Assembly (NCBI GenBank): GCA_026315105.1
Contig: CM048746.1
Coordinates: 641,693,398-641,757,397 of the forward strand
Direction of reading: 5' to 3'
Length of the DNA: 64,000 nucleotides
Origin: Locusta migratoria
Taxonomy: Eukaryota; Arthropoda; Insecta; Orthoptera; Acrididae
This document shows positions 1 through 11,207 of the stretch, piece by piece. A program made the translations under genes and the position numbers. The notes beneath the pieces are model-generated. The model saw only the letters and a program-made list of their open reading frames with translations. It did no database searches and had not been told where the DNA came from. Numbering within the stretch: the first letter of the stretch is position 1; each line of letters starts with the position of its first letter.

Positions 1-605
1 CGTAACACATCTGAAATGTAACGGTCGAGTGCCGTCGATGCGAGCAAGAGGTAACCGAGACGTGTAACCGATGGCACCCCATCCATCAGGCCAGGTGATA
101 CGCCAGTATGGCGATGACGATTACAAGCTTCCAATGTGCGTTCACCGCGATGTCGCCAAAACCGGATGCCTCCATCATGTTGTTGTGAACAGAACCAGGA
201 TTCATTCGAAAAAATAACTTTTTGCCATTCGTGCACCCAGGTTCGTCGTTGCGTACACCATCACAGGCGCTCCTGACTGTGATGCAGCATCAAGTGTAAC
301 CGCAGCCATGGTCTCAAGTTGATAGTCCATGCTGCTGCAAACATCGTCGTGACTGTTCGTGCTGATGGTTGTTGTCTTCCAAGCGTCCCCATCTGTTGGC
401 TCAGTGATGAGACGTGGCTGCACGATCCGTTACAGCTATGCGGATAAGATGCCTGTCACCTCGACGGCTAGTGATACGAGGCCGTTGGGATCCAGCACGG
501 CGTTCCGTATTGCCCTCCTGAAACGACCGATTCCATATTCTGCTAACAGTCACTGGATCTCGTCCAACGCGAGCAGCAATGTCGCGATACGATAAACCGC
601 AATCG
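1..605 (-). pseudogene. Tc1-like transposase remnant
   Basis: Minus-strand translation from about 600 down gives a helix-turn-helix segment, RDIAARVGRDPVTVSRIW, followed by a basic stretch and DRHLIR...DRAAT, the N-terminal DNA-binding half of Tc1-like transposases that bind the terminal repeats. The frame meets a stop near 405. In shifted frames lower down, a trace of the first catalytic block (FSNESWF near 200-215) and of a HxGER-like region can be read. In active members the first block normally carries Asp where Asn is seen here, so this copy is dead on three counts: stop, frameshift and a changed catalytic residue. The C-terminal catalytic part lies outside the window. Confidence 0.8.
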
Positions 606-896
606 CGATAGGCTAGAATGCGACCTTTATCAAAGTCGGAAACGTAATGGTAAGCATTTCACCATAACGATGTTTCAGCAGGCAACGCCGGTCAACTGCT
701 GTTTGTGTATGAGAAATCGGTTCGAAACTCTCCTCATGTCAGCACGTTGTAGGTGTCGCCACCGGCGCCAACCTTGTGTGAATGCTCTGAAAAGCTAATC
801 ATTTGCATATCACAGCATCTTCTTCCTGTCGGTTAAATTTCGCGTCTGTAGCACCTCTTCTTCGTGGTATAGCAATTTTAATGGCCAGGAGTGTAG
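1..896 (-). mobile_element. Tc1-like DNA transposon, 5' portion, cut by window edge
   Basis: Read on the minus strand, 866-896 holds a terminal sequence with CTGGCCATTAAAATTGCTA, as I recall from Tc1-like inverted repeats. About 260 bp of leader follows, then the transposase reading frame described separately. The other terminus lies beyond position 1, so length and target duplication cannot be judged. The class is secure from the encoded protein; the exact outer boundary (893-896) is inferred. Confidence 0.75.
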
Positions 897-1281
897 TTTT
901 CTGCACATATGTTGATGGACATCAGGTGCACAGAGTCAACAGCGTCTCCAGTTCTCATAAATGATCTGTATCGTCGATATAAGCACTGTAGAGATGTTGC
1001 TTCACGTAAACCAACAATAAAATCCTGGGAACGCAAGTGCAGGAATCGTGGTGGCCATGCCTTAAATCCACCACTTCTTATCGCTGGGCAACTTTGTGTC
1101 CAGAAACTACAAAACTATACTGGCGTAGTGTCCTGAAGCGCCTTCTTGTTGGAAACTGACACATTCACCTTCACCTAGATTTGTGTCATTTTATTCAATT
1201 GCAAATGCTCTAGGTAGCTTTTGATCTCACATTTTACTCCGCAACAAAAACGGTCCTGTAGAATTTCATGGAGAGGGTATC
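897..1281. other. Unassigned 385 bp
   Basis: No repeat family, RNA or credible reading frame was recognised here; short open frames have no motif. Confidence 0.4.
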
Positions 1282-1472
1282 AAACGTTCAAATGTTTGTA
1301 AACGTAATGGACCAAACTGATATAGTCATTACTCCCTAAATTTACAAACTACTTACACTAACATAGGCTGAGGACAACACACACACATATGCCCGCGGGA
1401 GGACTCATATCTACTGTGGTAACGCCCGCCCCGTCCATAGCATGACGCCTTAGATCACGCGGCTGCGCGAGG
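1282..1472 (-). repeat. tRNA-derived SINE (type A, GTTTGGTCC tail), diverged
   Basis: In minus orientation the unit starts with a class-II tRNA-like head (Leu/Ser-like; box A and box B for RNA polymerase III), then a CA-rich stretch, the core GACTGATGAC-like block and the tail ending in TTTACAAACATTTGAA. Better copies of this type lie at 22339, 26180 and 55469. This one is diverged around box B and shows no clear target-site duplication. Confidence 0.7.
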
Positions 1473-1889
1473 GACACCTGACGTTCAGCTTAGTCCAATT
1501 AAGAAAGAGCAGGCAATAGGATTTTCAGCAGCCCCTTTTCTGATATAGCGCTGAACGGCAGCAGTTACATGGAACATGCCGTACCGATAAACACTGTAGC
1601 CCGGTTGTCTGATAGGAATGTTCCATTTGATGGAAATGCTACTCGCTCCCCCTGGAGAAGTGGCGATCAACACCTCACCTACAGTTCTGCTGCTGTCTGA
1701 CCGTAGCTGGAATCGAACTCCGTCTCTTCTAGCAGGGTTTCAGTGCTATTGATATTAGTAATAAGGCAGCAGTGGAGGAGTTACAGACGAAGTAAGCAAA
1801 CAGGTTTACCTGGTACAATTATCTGTATTGTTCCTTTACGCATAAGGAATGTGAGGTAGACTGTTACACATGATATACGGTTACTTTCT
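1473..1889. other. Unassigned 417 bp
   Basis: No recognisable feature. The stretch ends where LINE reverse-transcriptase homology begins. Confidence 0.4.
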
Positions 1890-2878
1890 TAATCAATTAT
1901 AGAAGTGATAATAACCACAGGACACAGTTCGTAGTAATCGATGGTAAGGCATCGACTAAAACAGAAGTGATATCGGGCGTTCCACAGGATAGTGTTATTG
2001 GTCCTCTGCTATTCCTTATTTGCATAAAAGATTTAGGGGAAAATCTAAGTAGCTTTCTTAGGTTGTTTGCAGATGTCGCCATCATTTAACGTCTAGTAAA
2101 ATCATCTGAACATCAAATCCAACTGCAGAACGAACTGAATAAGATAGCACTATGGTGTAAAAATTGGCAATTAACTATAATGAGAAGTGTGAAGTCGTCC
2201 ACATGAGTACGAAAAGAAATCCCTTAAACTTTGTTTACAAGATAAATTAATCAAAAGTGAAGGCCGTAAACTCCACAAAATACCTAGTAATTACTATTAC
2301 TTCAGACTTAAACTGGAAAGAACACGTAGATAATGTCGTGGGAAAGGCGAACCAGAGACTGCGTTTTATTGGCAAAACTCTTAGATGCAACAGACCTACA
2401 AAGGAAACTGCATACGCTACGCTTGTCCGTCCATATTTGGAGTATTGCTGCCCAGTGTGGGATCCTTATCAGGTGGGTTTGACGGAGGACATCGCAAGAG
2501 TCCAGAAAAGGGCAGCTCGTTTCGTACTGTCACGATACAGGGGAGACAGCGTTACGGAAATGATACAGGATCTGTGATGGGAATCATTACAACAACGGCA
2601 CTTATCGCTGCAGCGTGGGCTACTTACGAAACTCCTATCGTCAACATTCTTCTCCGAATGCAAACATATACTTTTCACTCTCACTTACATAGGTAGAAAT
2701 GACCATCAGAATAAAATACGAGTAATCAGAGCTCGAACGGAGAGATTCAGGTGTTCTTTCTTCCCGCGCGCTATTCGAGAATGGAATGGGAGACAAATAG
2801 TATAATGGTGGCTCGATGAACCCTCTGGCAGGCACTTAAATGTGATTTGCAGAGTATCCCATGTAGATGTAGATGTAG
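1890..2878 (+). pseudogene. CR1/Jockey-type LINE reverse transcriptase, 5'-truncated
   Basis: This is the C-terminal half of a non-LTR retrotransposon ORF2. From 1916 it reads TQFVVIDGK...GVPQDSVIGPLLFL and LRLFADVAII, equivalent to the FADD catalytic block, but the second Asp is replaced by Val and a stop follows at about 2086. Further frames carry LNWKEHVDNVVGKANQR and CCPVWDPYQVGLTEDI (2320-2510), then the terminal SFFPRAIREWNG block near 2750. The 3' end is the simple repeat ATGTAGATGTAG at 2861-2878, the typical tail of this family in the window. At least three frameshifts or stops are present. The same family recurs at 17096, 27337 and 28775, giving internal comparisons. The clade name is inferred from motif style. 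Confidence 0.88.
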
Positions 2879-3730
2879 GTGTAGTCTCGCTGCAGGACCA
2901 AGGCACAATGAAAGTCAGTGAGACAGTAAAATCATTTAAGTTGGAATAGCCCAATCCCCAGCAGAGAGAGCGCTGAGAAACATTACGTAGATTGGTAGTC
3001 ATGACAGTTAACGGAACAGCCCAGGCAGGGGCAACGGCTACAGTCCTATCGGTAAGATTTTGAACACTTTCGCCCTTTGATTGGCGAACGTGTTTCCTCG
3101 TCTCGGCGGAAACATAACCGACAAATGTTATTATAATGGTAATTTTATCAAATTATTTTAATAAATCATTAAGCTACAGGTATTCGGTTATGTGACGAAC
3201 ATTTTTACTATGTGACTAACATTCAGTGTACTATTTTATTATGTAATTTGTACTCCGCTTGTTTTATTATGTAAGAAACACTTCAATCTATATTTTCTAA
3301 ATGGGTACTACCCCAAATTACAATTATATAAGACCTACCTTAAGACCAAAACTGCTGATTCGTGACGTACTTCGACACAGCTTATGATTATAAAACAATT
3401 TGGAATGTTTCTATCAATATGTTCGGTAATCTCATAAAGAAAATCATAAAATAAAAAGTACAGAAATATGTACTTGAACTTTTAGCCTCTGTGTTAAACC
3501 CGAATAAATTAATTAAATTTCCCAACATCTCATAAATGTATTTCATGTAAAATTTTGATGTTAAATTAATAATCCTGTACATTACTTAAAATCTTAGATT
3601 ACAATCAAGTGTTTATAAAATGAGCTTATAAATAATATCTTTTGTATCAATTAATGTATTCTAATAACTATTGTAATTTTCATTTTGTATTTTGTAATTT
3701 TCATTTATTGAATTATATATCATTTGTTAT
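2879..3730. other. Unassigned AT-rich DNA
   Basis: Nothing recognised. From about 3120 the sequence is strongly AT-rich with many TAAT and TTTTAT words and no coding signal. Confidence 0.4.
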
Positions 3731-5984
3731 GTATAATAAAACTGCAGTTTTTTAACTGAAAAAGAGGGCAACTGATCCACCTCCACGTGGTGGGACATGG
3801 AAAACACCTTATCCACTAGACTTTGGATATAGTGGATATGGTGGCTAAGAGACCAGCCTCTGAGTATGTCGAACCCGTATTATTTTATAGACGGCGGGTC
3901 ATATTGGGTAGCAGCAGTAAAAAAGAAATATCATTACACCAAACCGTAGCGCGGAAAACGATCCATGATCACTAGTCTACGCTCCTGTGCATTATGGCGG
4001 CAATGCACCTACAGACGATTACGACTGCGCTCAACTAGCACTGGGTAGAACTTCGCACGACTGGGGCTTCGGGAGCGTCTCCCGTCAATTTTGTGTCCGT
4101 CAGTCCAGGACACTGTATCGCTCCGCCGAGAAGAAGTGGGGCTCCGCAGCCAACCTGACAACGCGCCTTCTGCGCCCTTCCCCCGGCCCGAGCGGGCAGG
4201 GTCGGCGCCCTGGGCGGTTGGCACACCTAGAATAGCGGTTCTTCAGCCGAACGGCGCGAGGGCGTGTGTCCTTCCGCCGTTGGTGAGGAAGAAGCGAATT
4301 TAAACTAATGGCGAAATGGACCTTTCAAGAGAACGCCATATTGCTTCATTTACGTATAAATTAAATGGGCCTTGATAAAATTATAAATCCTCCGCCAGTA
4401 GGGAGTCAAGGCGTCAGCCAAGCCTGTAGAGGCTCTTACTTGTCGACAAAAATTCACTTTATGAGATTAAATTGGCAATGAATTTATACTACTTGTGCGA
4501 GGACGCCGAGTATACGGGTGCTCACGGGTGGGGTTCCTTTAGGAGGATGCTTGTCCACTGTCGAGCTGATCTCTACGAGTTTACAAGAGTAACTCGGGCG
4601 CCCGATTCTTGATTGTCGTGAGTGCACTCGTGCTCTTCCGATAATTCATTTGTAGCCTGGAGCAACGTCCCAGAGATAAATTAAATTAGTCTCAATCCCC
4701 CGGTACCGACCAAGGTTTTCGGGAGGTTTTCCTTGGTTGTAAGGCGTATGCCGGAACTAGTAAGCCTCTCCCACTACTTACCAATTGGGATCCCCCTTTG
4801 CCACACTATCAGCTTGTCTGATAATTGGCTGAATAGAACCGCGTCTCTTTATGGTCCGGATCTCAGACAGCCCGTTCCACTCCTCGGAGTGGAGAATGAA
4901 AAGAATATATACTACTTGTGGAGTACTGGGCCGATCAGCCAGCGACTGATACCATTCGATTCGTAGTTTTACGTAAGGGTCGAATCTGCTGTCAAAATCA
5001 CGGGACTAATTTTATTACATCACTATGCCTTTGTCACAGGGCTGGACTATCTGTCACTATAATTTGCCTTCCTTCAGCATTAGGTAGCCCAAGATATTGG
5101 AACTACAATACTACACTCTTTATGAAATGTTCGCCGTTATTCGTCTCACGCAGCATGTATGAAGCAAATTCACATTGTTTGGTCCTATCCGTAGGAGGTA
5201 TATGGAATAAAAACTGCAGTCTGTACATTTAAACGGAAGCGTTTCTTTAAAATGTATAGGCTGTAGTTTCCTTTATGTGTAGTTTTCTAACACATGTACA
5301 CATCGACTTAAACGTTCCAACTTTAAATAAGTAAGGGTCGGAACGGCTAAGGTCATGAGTACGGTAACTTACAAATTACTTAAGGTAACTTACGCTAACG
5401 ATAACACAAATATATATACGCACACGCAAACATAAGTTTAAGTAACTTAAAAATTGCACCCACCTAAGTGCCTCGTTTAAATTAGGGAAAACAATTAGGG
5501 AAAAAAATCTACTTGTTCTAATAGGCTTTCAATGCATTTTAGAAAAGTCATGGACAGTTACAAAAATGTAAATATTAAATGATGTAGATTGATTCTAAAA
5601 ATATACAAATGACAATTAAATACTCACGACAATTATATCTCTTGCCGTTGATAAAAACAGCAGATTTGCCTTTATTACAAGATGATAGCAAAATGCCAAT
5701 TACTGGTTATTGGCGCTGAACAGAATACAGTTCAAAAACTGTCTGAAAGATCACTTCAGTCAACCGTTCCTTTGGAAGCGCCCGTTCGTGAACGACCACT
5801 CTCTAGTAGTGTGCAAGTTCCATAAATAATAACTGAGCGATAAGAGAGGAATAACGCATATAAGGAGTGATCAGATTGGCTACACAGTCTACATGAGTAT
5901 TCAAATAAGATTTTCGGTATTATTATGAACGAATTAACAGAACAGATCCCTTTATAAATCAACTACTGCAGTTACCACAGGTAA
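3731..5984. other. Unassigned 2.2 kb with CpG-rich patch
   Basis: The part at 4000-4300 is markedly GC- and CpG-rich compared with its surroundings; 4300-5000 is of mixed composition. A block at 4699-4752 (GACCAAGGTTTTCGGGAGG, then CCTTGGTTGTAAGGCG) resembles sequence I remember from widespread arthropod repeats. Open frames in the GC-rich patch overlap on both strands and carry no domain, so I do not call a gene. It could be a repeat 5' region or leader, or a host regulatory sequence. Confidence 0.35.
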
Positions 5985-6090
5985 TATTGATTGTCAAGTG
6001 TAGACTACATTTACTAAACTGACACGTTCCACATCGTTACGAAACGTCGTATATATGATCTGTGGAACAAATATTAATCTAATCTAATGC
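5985..6090 (+). repeat. 3' terminal fragment of a (TAATC)n-tailed LINE
   Basis: The block ATTGTCAAGTGTAGAC through CTGTGGAACAAATATTAATCTAATCTAAT matches the 3' end of the LINE fragment at 11208-11822 nearly base for base. The ending TAATCTAATCTAAT is the simple-repeat tail. Only about 100 bp is retained, as expected of severe 5' truncation during target-primed reverse transcription. Confidence 0.75.
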
Positions 6091-6709
6091 TTCTGCTTGC
6101 GACCCTCACTTGTGCAAAATATTTACATCCACATTACGATTCACCGAATAAAATATGTTTGGAAGAGCAAGAAGGTAGTTCCCGAGAACCTTTGGGAATC
6201 GAAGCCGGAACGATATACAGGGTGTTTCACTAAGTGTGTTTGCCTCTGTAACTTATAAAATAATAGGTGACAGGAAATTATAATGAGGTAGGTCAACACA
6301 AGAAATGTTACACTTTCTGCGGCGCCATGAACATAGTTTACTGTATCATTTTCCAAAGAGTTACAGCACAAAGATGTAATTTTTTAATGGAACAATAATT
6401 TTTTCTATCGTGCATTGGCTTCGTTGAAACCAGCTGCGTCCAAATCAATTTAAACTACATTCCTATCACCGTTAGTTTGGGAGCTACAACCCTTCAAAGT
6501 TTCAGGGGCAGATACCACAAACGCTGCACACAATGCAATGCGCTTTCTAAATGTGGTGCGGCCGAGTTGTAACGTCGCCGGAGTCACGGAGCGAGAAGCT
6601 TCCTCGATGCGCTGTTAGACTGCCGACTGTCGCCGCACTAGGCCGCATTCCTGACAGTTGGAGCCACACAAACAACCGGGGCTCAACATACCACAGTTAC
6701 TGACATTGG

Positions 6710-7974
6710 ATGACGACGGCATACACGAACAACGAGTATGTTGACATGTTGCTGATGCTCGGCGAGTGCCGACATGATGCCACTGAAGCAGCCACCGCGT
6801 ATGCCGTGAGATATCCTTGGCGAAGAGGCCCGGCTGCCATTATGTTCTTACGTGTCGAACAACGATTTCGGGAAAGAGGCAGCTTAGTAATGCGCCGCAG
6901 TAACAGACGAAGACCTGCAAGAAGTGAGGAGACGGAGGTGTTTGTTTTAGCTGCACTACACCATGATCCTCATGTCAGCTTACGAGCCGTTGCTACAGTC
7001 GCTGGTGTCAGTCTCACATCTATGTGGCGTATAGTGCACGGCCACAGGTTTCACCCGTACCGCCTGTCACTGACACTGGACCTACATGGGAACGATTTCC
7101 GTGCAAGAGTGACATTCTGTGAGTGGGCCCTGGGTAATTTCACGCTGTACTCTTTACAAATTTTATGTTCTCTGATGAGTCCACGTTCACAAATTATGGT
7201 GCAGTGCATCGCCATAACATGCACTACTGGGCCGCAGACAATCCTCGGTGGGTACGACATAGCCGGCCGCGGTGGCCGAGGAGACTGAGGCGCTCCAGTC
7301 ACGGTCAGCACTGCCACTACGGTCGGGGGTTCGAATCCCCCCTCGGGCATGGATATTTGTGCCGTCCTAGTTCGTAAGTAGTTCATAAGTACTTTGTAAG
7401 TTTAGGGACTGATGACCCTGTAGTTAAGTCCCATAAGCTTAACAAACATTTGAATTTTGTACGACATAACGACCGTCAACGTAGGTGGTCTATTAACGTG
7501 TGGTGTGGAATCCTTGGGGATGAAATCATTGGTCCACACTACTTCCCAAGTACACTGACAGGTGAGTTATATCGCGCTTTTATAGCCGACAGTTTGGGTG
7601 GTCTCTTTGAACATGTGTGTCTACACACGAGAGTCCATATGTGGATGCAGCACGATGGTCACCCAGCCCATTATGCGTGTGCTGTTGTGGAGGAACTAAA
7701 CAACAGGTTTGCAGGAAGGTGGTTGGGGCGCCATGGTCCTCATTCATGGCCCGCAAGATCGCCCTATTTAACACCAGTAGATTTCTTTTTGTGGGGATAT
7801 CTAAAAGATCGTGTTTATGTCATTGAGTCCACATCCCCAGATTATCTAAAACGAATCGAGGACGCATGTCGCTCCGTCACACCGGCGATGTTACATCTCG
7901 TCCGTAGGTCCTTTCGATGGCGCTATGCATTGTGCATTGAGGAACATGGACACACGTTTGAACATCTGATGTAA
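6710..7974 (+). pseudogene. DD41D mariner-like transposase, interrupted by a SINE
   Basis: This was the cut-and-paste transposase of the surrounding element. Residues 3-35 (YTNNEYVDMLLMLGECRHD...) form a helix-turn-helix domain of the DUF4817 kind. A second helix-turn-helix follows (HVSLRAVATVAGVSL), then the first catalytic block MFSDESTF at 7165, QHDGHPAH at about 7650 and LTPVDFFLWG near 7780. Counting the residues between the last two catalytic Asp gives 41, i.e. DD41D. The C-terminus ends HGHTFEHLM at 7974. Two lesions are visible: loss of one base near 7155-7162, seen by comparison with the copy at 15.9 kb (TTTACAAATTTTATG here, TTTACAAAGTGTTATG there), and the SINE inserted just after RWV at 7262. 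All three catalytic Asp remain readable. Confidence 0.9.
7262..7458 (+). repeat. tRNA-derived SINE (type B) inside the mariner transposase
   Basis: The head GCCGGCCGCGGTGGCCGAGG is followed by box B GGGTTCGAATCCC, the TTTGTGCCGTCCTAG linker, GACTGATGACCC and a tail ACAAACATTTGAA. The target-site duplication GTACGACATA is perfect at 7252-7261 and 7459-7468, so the SINE arrived after the mariner was already there. Confidence 0.95.
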
Positions 7975-8322
7975 ATCAACTTCCCACCACCCACCATACA
8001 GCCATGTATTATGTACAGCGTGTGGTATCTGCCCCAGAAACACTGAAGGTTTGTAGCTCCCAAACTGACAGTGATAGGAATGTAGTTTAAATAGATTTGG
8101 TCGCAGCTGGTTTCAACGATTCCAATGCACGATAGAAAAAACTATTGCACAATTTAAAAAATTATATCTTTGTGCTGTAACTCCTTGAAAAATGATAAAT
8201 AAACTATGTTCATAGCTCCGCACATTTCTTGTGTTGACCTACCGCATTAAAATTTCCCGTCACCTATTATGTTATAAGTTACAGAGGCAAACACACTTAG
8301 TAACTCCCTGTAAATGCAGGAT

Positions 8323-8522
8323 GCCGGCCGCGGTGGCCGAGGGGACTGAGGCGCTCCAGTAACGGTCTGCACGGCCACTACGGTCGGGGGTTCGAATTCC
8401 CTTTCGGGCATGGATATTTGTGCCGTCATAGTTCGTAAGTAGTTCATAAGTAGTTTGTAAGTTAAGGGACTGATGACCCCGTAGTTAAGTCCCATAAGCT
8501 TTACAAACATTTGAACATTTTG
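8323..8522 (+). repeat. tRNA-derived SINE (type B) next to the mariner right end
   Basis: Same type B organisation as the copy at 7262. A perfect 11-bp duplication AAATGCAGGAT flanks it (8312-8322 and 8523-8533). The left duplication starts one base after the T of the mariner's flanking TA, so the SINE landed in the DNA abutting the transposon. Confidence 0.95.
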
Positions 8523-8533
8523 AAATGCAGGAT

Positions 8534-9134
8534 GAGTCACCTAACATTACCGCTGGATATATTTCGTAAACCACATCAAATACTGACGAACCGATTCCAC
8601 AGATCGAACGTGCGGAGAGGGGCTAGTGTAATTGGTTAATACAAACCATAAAAAAATGCACTGAACTATGTTTTTTTAACACAAACCTACGTTTATCTAA
8701 ATGGAACCCCGTTAGTTTTGTTAGCACATCTGAACATATAAAGAAATACGTAATCAGTGCCGTTTGTTGCATTGTAAAATGTTAATTATTAATATTTCTC
8801 TTCTTAAAGATAGAAGTGTTTTCAGAAGTTTACGCCAGACAGACAATTACACACCTCAGTCTCAACACATATTTACAATCAATTTACATCGTCCCGGAGT
8901 ACGGACTTAAAGTAATTTCACTTATTGTATGAAAACTTTATGAACATTCATCGTTTTCGACGATGACTTCTACTTAAACCTGACATCTTCGCTACGAGAA
9001 CTGAGTTCAATGACAGAGCGATCCAACAAGGATTCTGTTTTTGCTGAGCTAGGTCCGTAACTCTAAAACCCATGATATACGGAGGTCCCTCTATAGCAAC
9101 CGCTGCGGAGCACGGGCATATAAGCTATTCCATA
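8534..9134. other. Unassigned 600 bp
   Basis: No gene or known repeat was recognised. The last bases, TAAGCTATT, are the left half of a repeat that resumes after the Helitron at 10228. Confidence 0.4.
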
Positions 9135-9283
9135 TCTATAAATGTGAATGTCTGTTCGGTGTACGTTTATCACGTCTGAACCACAAGACATAAAAGAGCT
9201 AAAAATTTACAAAGTTACTAATGTCTACCCGGGGAAGGCTTTGCGCAAGGTTTTATGGCGATCGGATAGCTATATATATATAT

Positions 9284-9349
<66 letters not shown>

Positions 9350-10227
9350 TTACTAATTTATACCTTAGGTAGGTTTTAGGCAAGGTTTTATAGCAATCTG
9401 ATAGATATTTAGTAATTTGAAGAATATAACGCAAAATGCGGAACAATAATTACTCTTTGAAAATTATATTTACTCTTTGAAAATGGTTTTATTGGTTGCA
9501 TTGTTGCTTGAGGGTTGATAATGATAAAAGGGTGGATAATATTAGGATGGAATGTTATCGGTGTATATAAAATTCTACGTGTGTGTATGTGTGTGTGTTA
9601 ATATTTCGCTCTGCAGCGAAAAATACAGAACGCAAACGAATGGTCTATGTCTAATTGTTGTCCGAAGTCTCCCGTTGTACACCATAAAAGTTCCATGCTG
9701 ATAGCTATAAGGGGGTGGAAGATATGGTGGTTGAAAGTCGTCAAATTATTAAAAAAAATTCGCACTGAAGGCCAGCGATGACGTTTGCGACTCTGTAGCA
9801 AGGAAGTTACATACAGCGAAACATGATGCCACAGACCATATCTTTGGTCTATGCGTGCTAGAATGCCTTCAGCTATTTCTCCGCAAGGATAAGCATACGA
9901 ATAAGGAAATATAACATTAAGTAAATAAAGCAGTAAAAAAGAAATTTCTTTTAATACATCTCTTTAAAAAAATCTATTTGACGTTTCGCGCCTTACAGCA
10001 AGTGATCGATCTGTGATATTATTACAATCATTATTGTTGAATTTCGTTATTGGATTCTTCGAAACGAGTTCATTATTAGGTGTGATTTCTTATTTCTTAT
10101 ATATTCTCTGATAAATGTAACATGTTTTTAGAAGAAAAGGAGATGGGCAGAGATAGTGGATAGGATGTGCTAACTCAAGCTTCGAAAAAATAAATAAATA
10201 CCAGGGCAACGCCGGGTTTACAGCTAG
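9135..10227 (+). mobile_element. Non-autonomous Helitron, 1.09 kb
   Basis: Helitrons insert between A and T, begin TC and end CTAG(R) after a short hairpin. Here A9134 precedes TCTATAAATGTGAATGTC at 9135, and the right end is CCAGGGCAACGCCGGG (an imperfect hairpin, 10201-10216) followed by ACAGCTAG ending at 10227 and then T. There is no terminal inverted repeat, no target duplication and no RepHel coding. The copy at 43553-44819 shares both ends and much of the interior (TGTCTGTTCGGTGTA, TTTATAGCAATCTGATAG, CGTTTGCGACTCT). An AT microsatellite has expanded inside. Rolling-circle mobility is known for the family, not shown here. Confidence 0.85.
9271..9347. repeat. (TA)n microsatellite
   Basis: About 75 bp of nearly pure TA dinucleotides with one TACATACA interruption, inside the Helitron. 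The 43.5-kb Helitron copy has only a short TATGTATATATAT at the same place, so the expansion is copy-specific. Confidence 0.95.
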
Positions 10228-10310
10228 TTTTGATATAAATTTCGAGTTGTCAATTGGCTATCGCAAAGGTCCACTTTTAGTGTTACTACCGGAACCTAAA
10301 GTGGGCCAAA
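10228..10310 (+). repeat. Repeat with conserved hairpin, right half of the Helitron target
   Basis: The block AAATTTCGAGTTGTC...GGTCCACTTTTAG, TGTTACTACCGGAACC, TAAAGTGGGCC forms a stem (CCACTTT pairing with AAAGTGG). The same block occurs uninterrupted at 49241-49340, showing that the Helitron entered a copy of this repeat. Its class is unknown. Confidence 0.7.
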
Positions 10311-11207
10311 AAGAAAACACATAATATAAGTCGTAAGACAGAGATTTTCATACCTCCACATTTCTCTTGTCATGCTCCTGCTATATATCTAGAGTCGTAG
10401 GCTCGTTCATTTGGGTCGCAACCGCAGCTTCCTGTAGAGATGGACGGTTCCGAGAATCGCTACGGACATTTCCGTAACTTCGGTCGCCGTACAGCTTCTG
10501 GTTACACGAGCAGTATCCTCCACACACTTGCCGGCAGTGACCAGACTAACAGCAGACTGCTGCAGCGAACACAAACTCAAAAAACATCTTACCAACTTAG
10601 GATCTCGGTGCTACCTATCGCCCGGCGTCTAACAACGGTCCGTTACTATGAGACGGACCGAGTTCTGTTAAACGTTTCTCATTTGTTTTACGCTTCCGTG
10701 CTGCGGCGATACTTTAAAAAGACAGTTTGTCTTTTGCGTAGAACTTAACGTCAAGGAATAAAGTTTCCTCTTTCTCTTCGCTGATAAATGTTAATAGATG
10801 AGGTGCGGCAAACGAACTACGAAAGTAGTGCCAGAAACGGGTAGCAAGAAATTTTATCTTCTTCAACGTCGTTTCCCTGGTATCTTTAAGAAGCTGCATG
10901 CCAGACACCGCTTATTCAAAGCGACGCTGAAGGACTCCACCTTTCATCCTCTCCAACAACTTAGCCGTTCTTCAGTTTACTTTCTGAAAAGCCTGTAAAT
11001 GTGTTTCCATCGGAGCATTTATTTTATTTTACTTTGTTTTTACTTTTGAGAACTAATACAAGCAACAGGATCCAGATCTGATTAGCAAGGAGGTTGCTCG
11101 AAATGTACTTGTGCATTAAAAAATGTTTTCATCAAATTAAAACAAGTGAGCATCCTGCAGACATTTATTTAGAGATCTAGGGATCTTCACAATGTATATA
11201 TTCACTC
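10311..11207. other. Unassigned 0.9 kb
   Basis: Short open frames on both strands at 10440-11000 lack recognised motifs. No repeat match was found within the window. Confidence 0.4.

Larger units (their letters stand above)
6218..8310 (+). mobile_element. mariner-like (DD41D) transposon, copy 1
   Basis: The element is bounded by long inverted repeats. The left end CAGGGTGTTTCACTAAGTG (6218) and the right end, read in reverse, CAGGGAGTTACTAAGTGTG (8310), remain recognisably complementary for about 320 bp inward (through TTTAAACTACATTCCTATC and the CAAAGTTTC block). TA flanks both ends (6216-6217 and 8311-8312), the target duplication of this superfamily. The interior encodes one transposase, broken, and hosts a SINE at 7262-7458. 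A second copy of the family lies at 14950-16857. Confidence 0.9.

Noticed and set aside
4000..5000. Mixed-composition stretch with rRNA-like feel
   Set aside because: No conserved small- or large-subunit rRNA core sequence could be identified, and the stretch does not fold or read as one; left unassigned.
7262..7345. tRNA-Leu/Ser-like sequences in the SINE heads as tRNA genes
   Set aside because: Each is followed by the SINE body and flanked by target duplications, so they are retroposed repeats.
9148..9372. Open frame with a long Tyr-Ile repeat
   Set aside because: It is the TA microsatellite of the Helitron read as codons.
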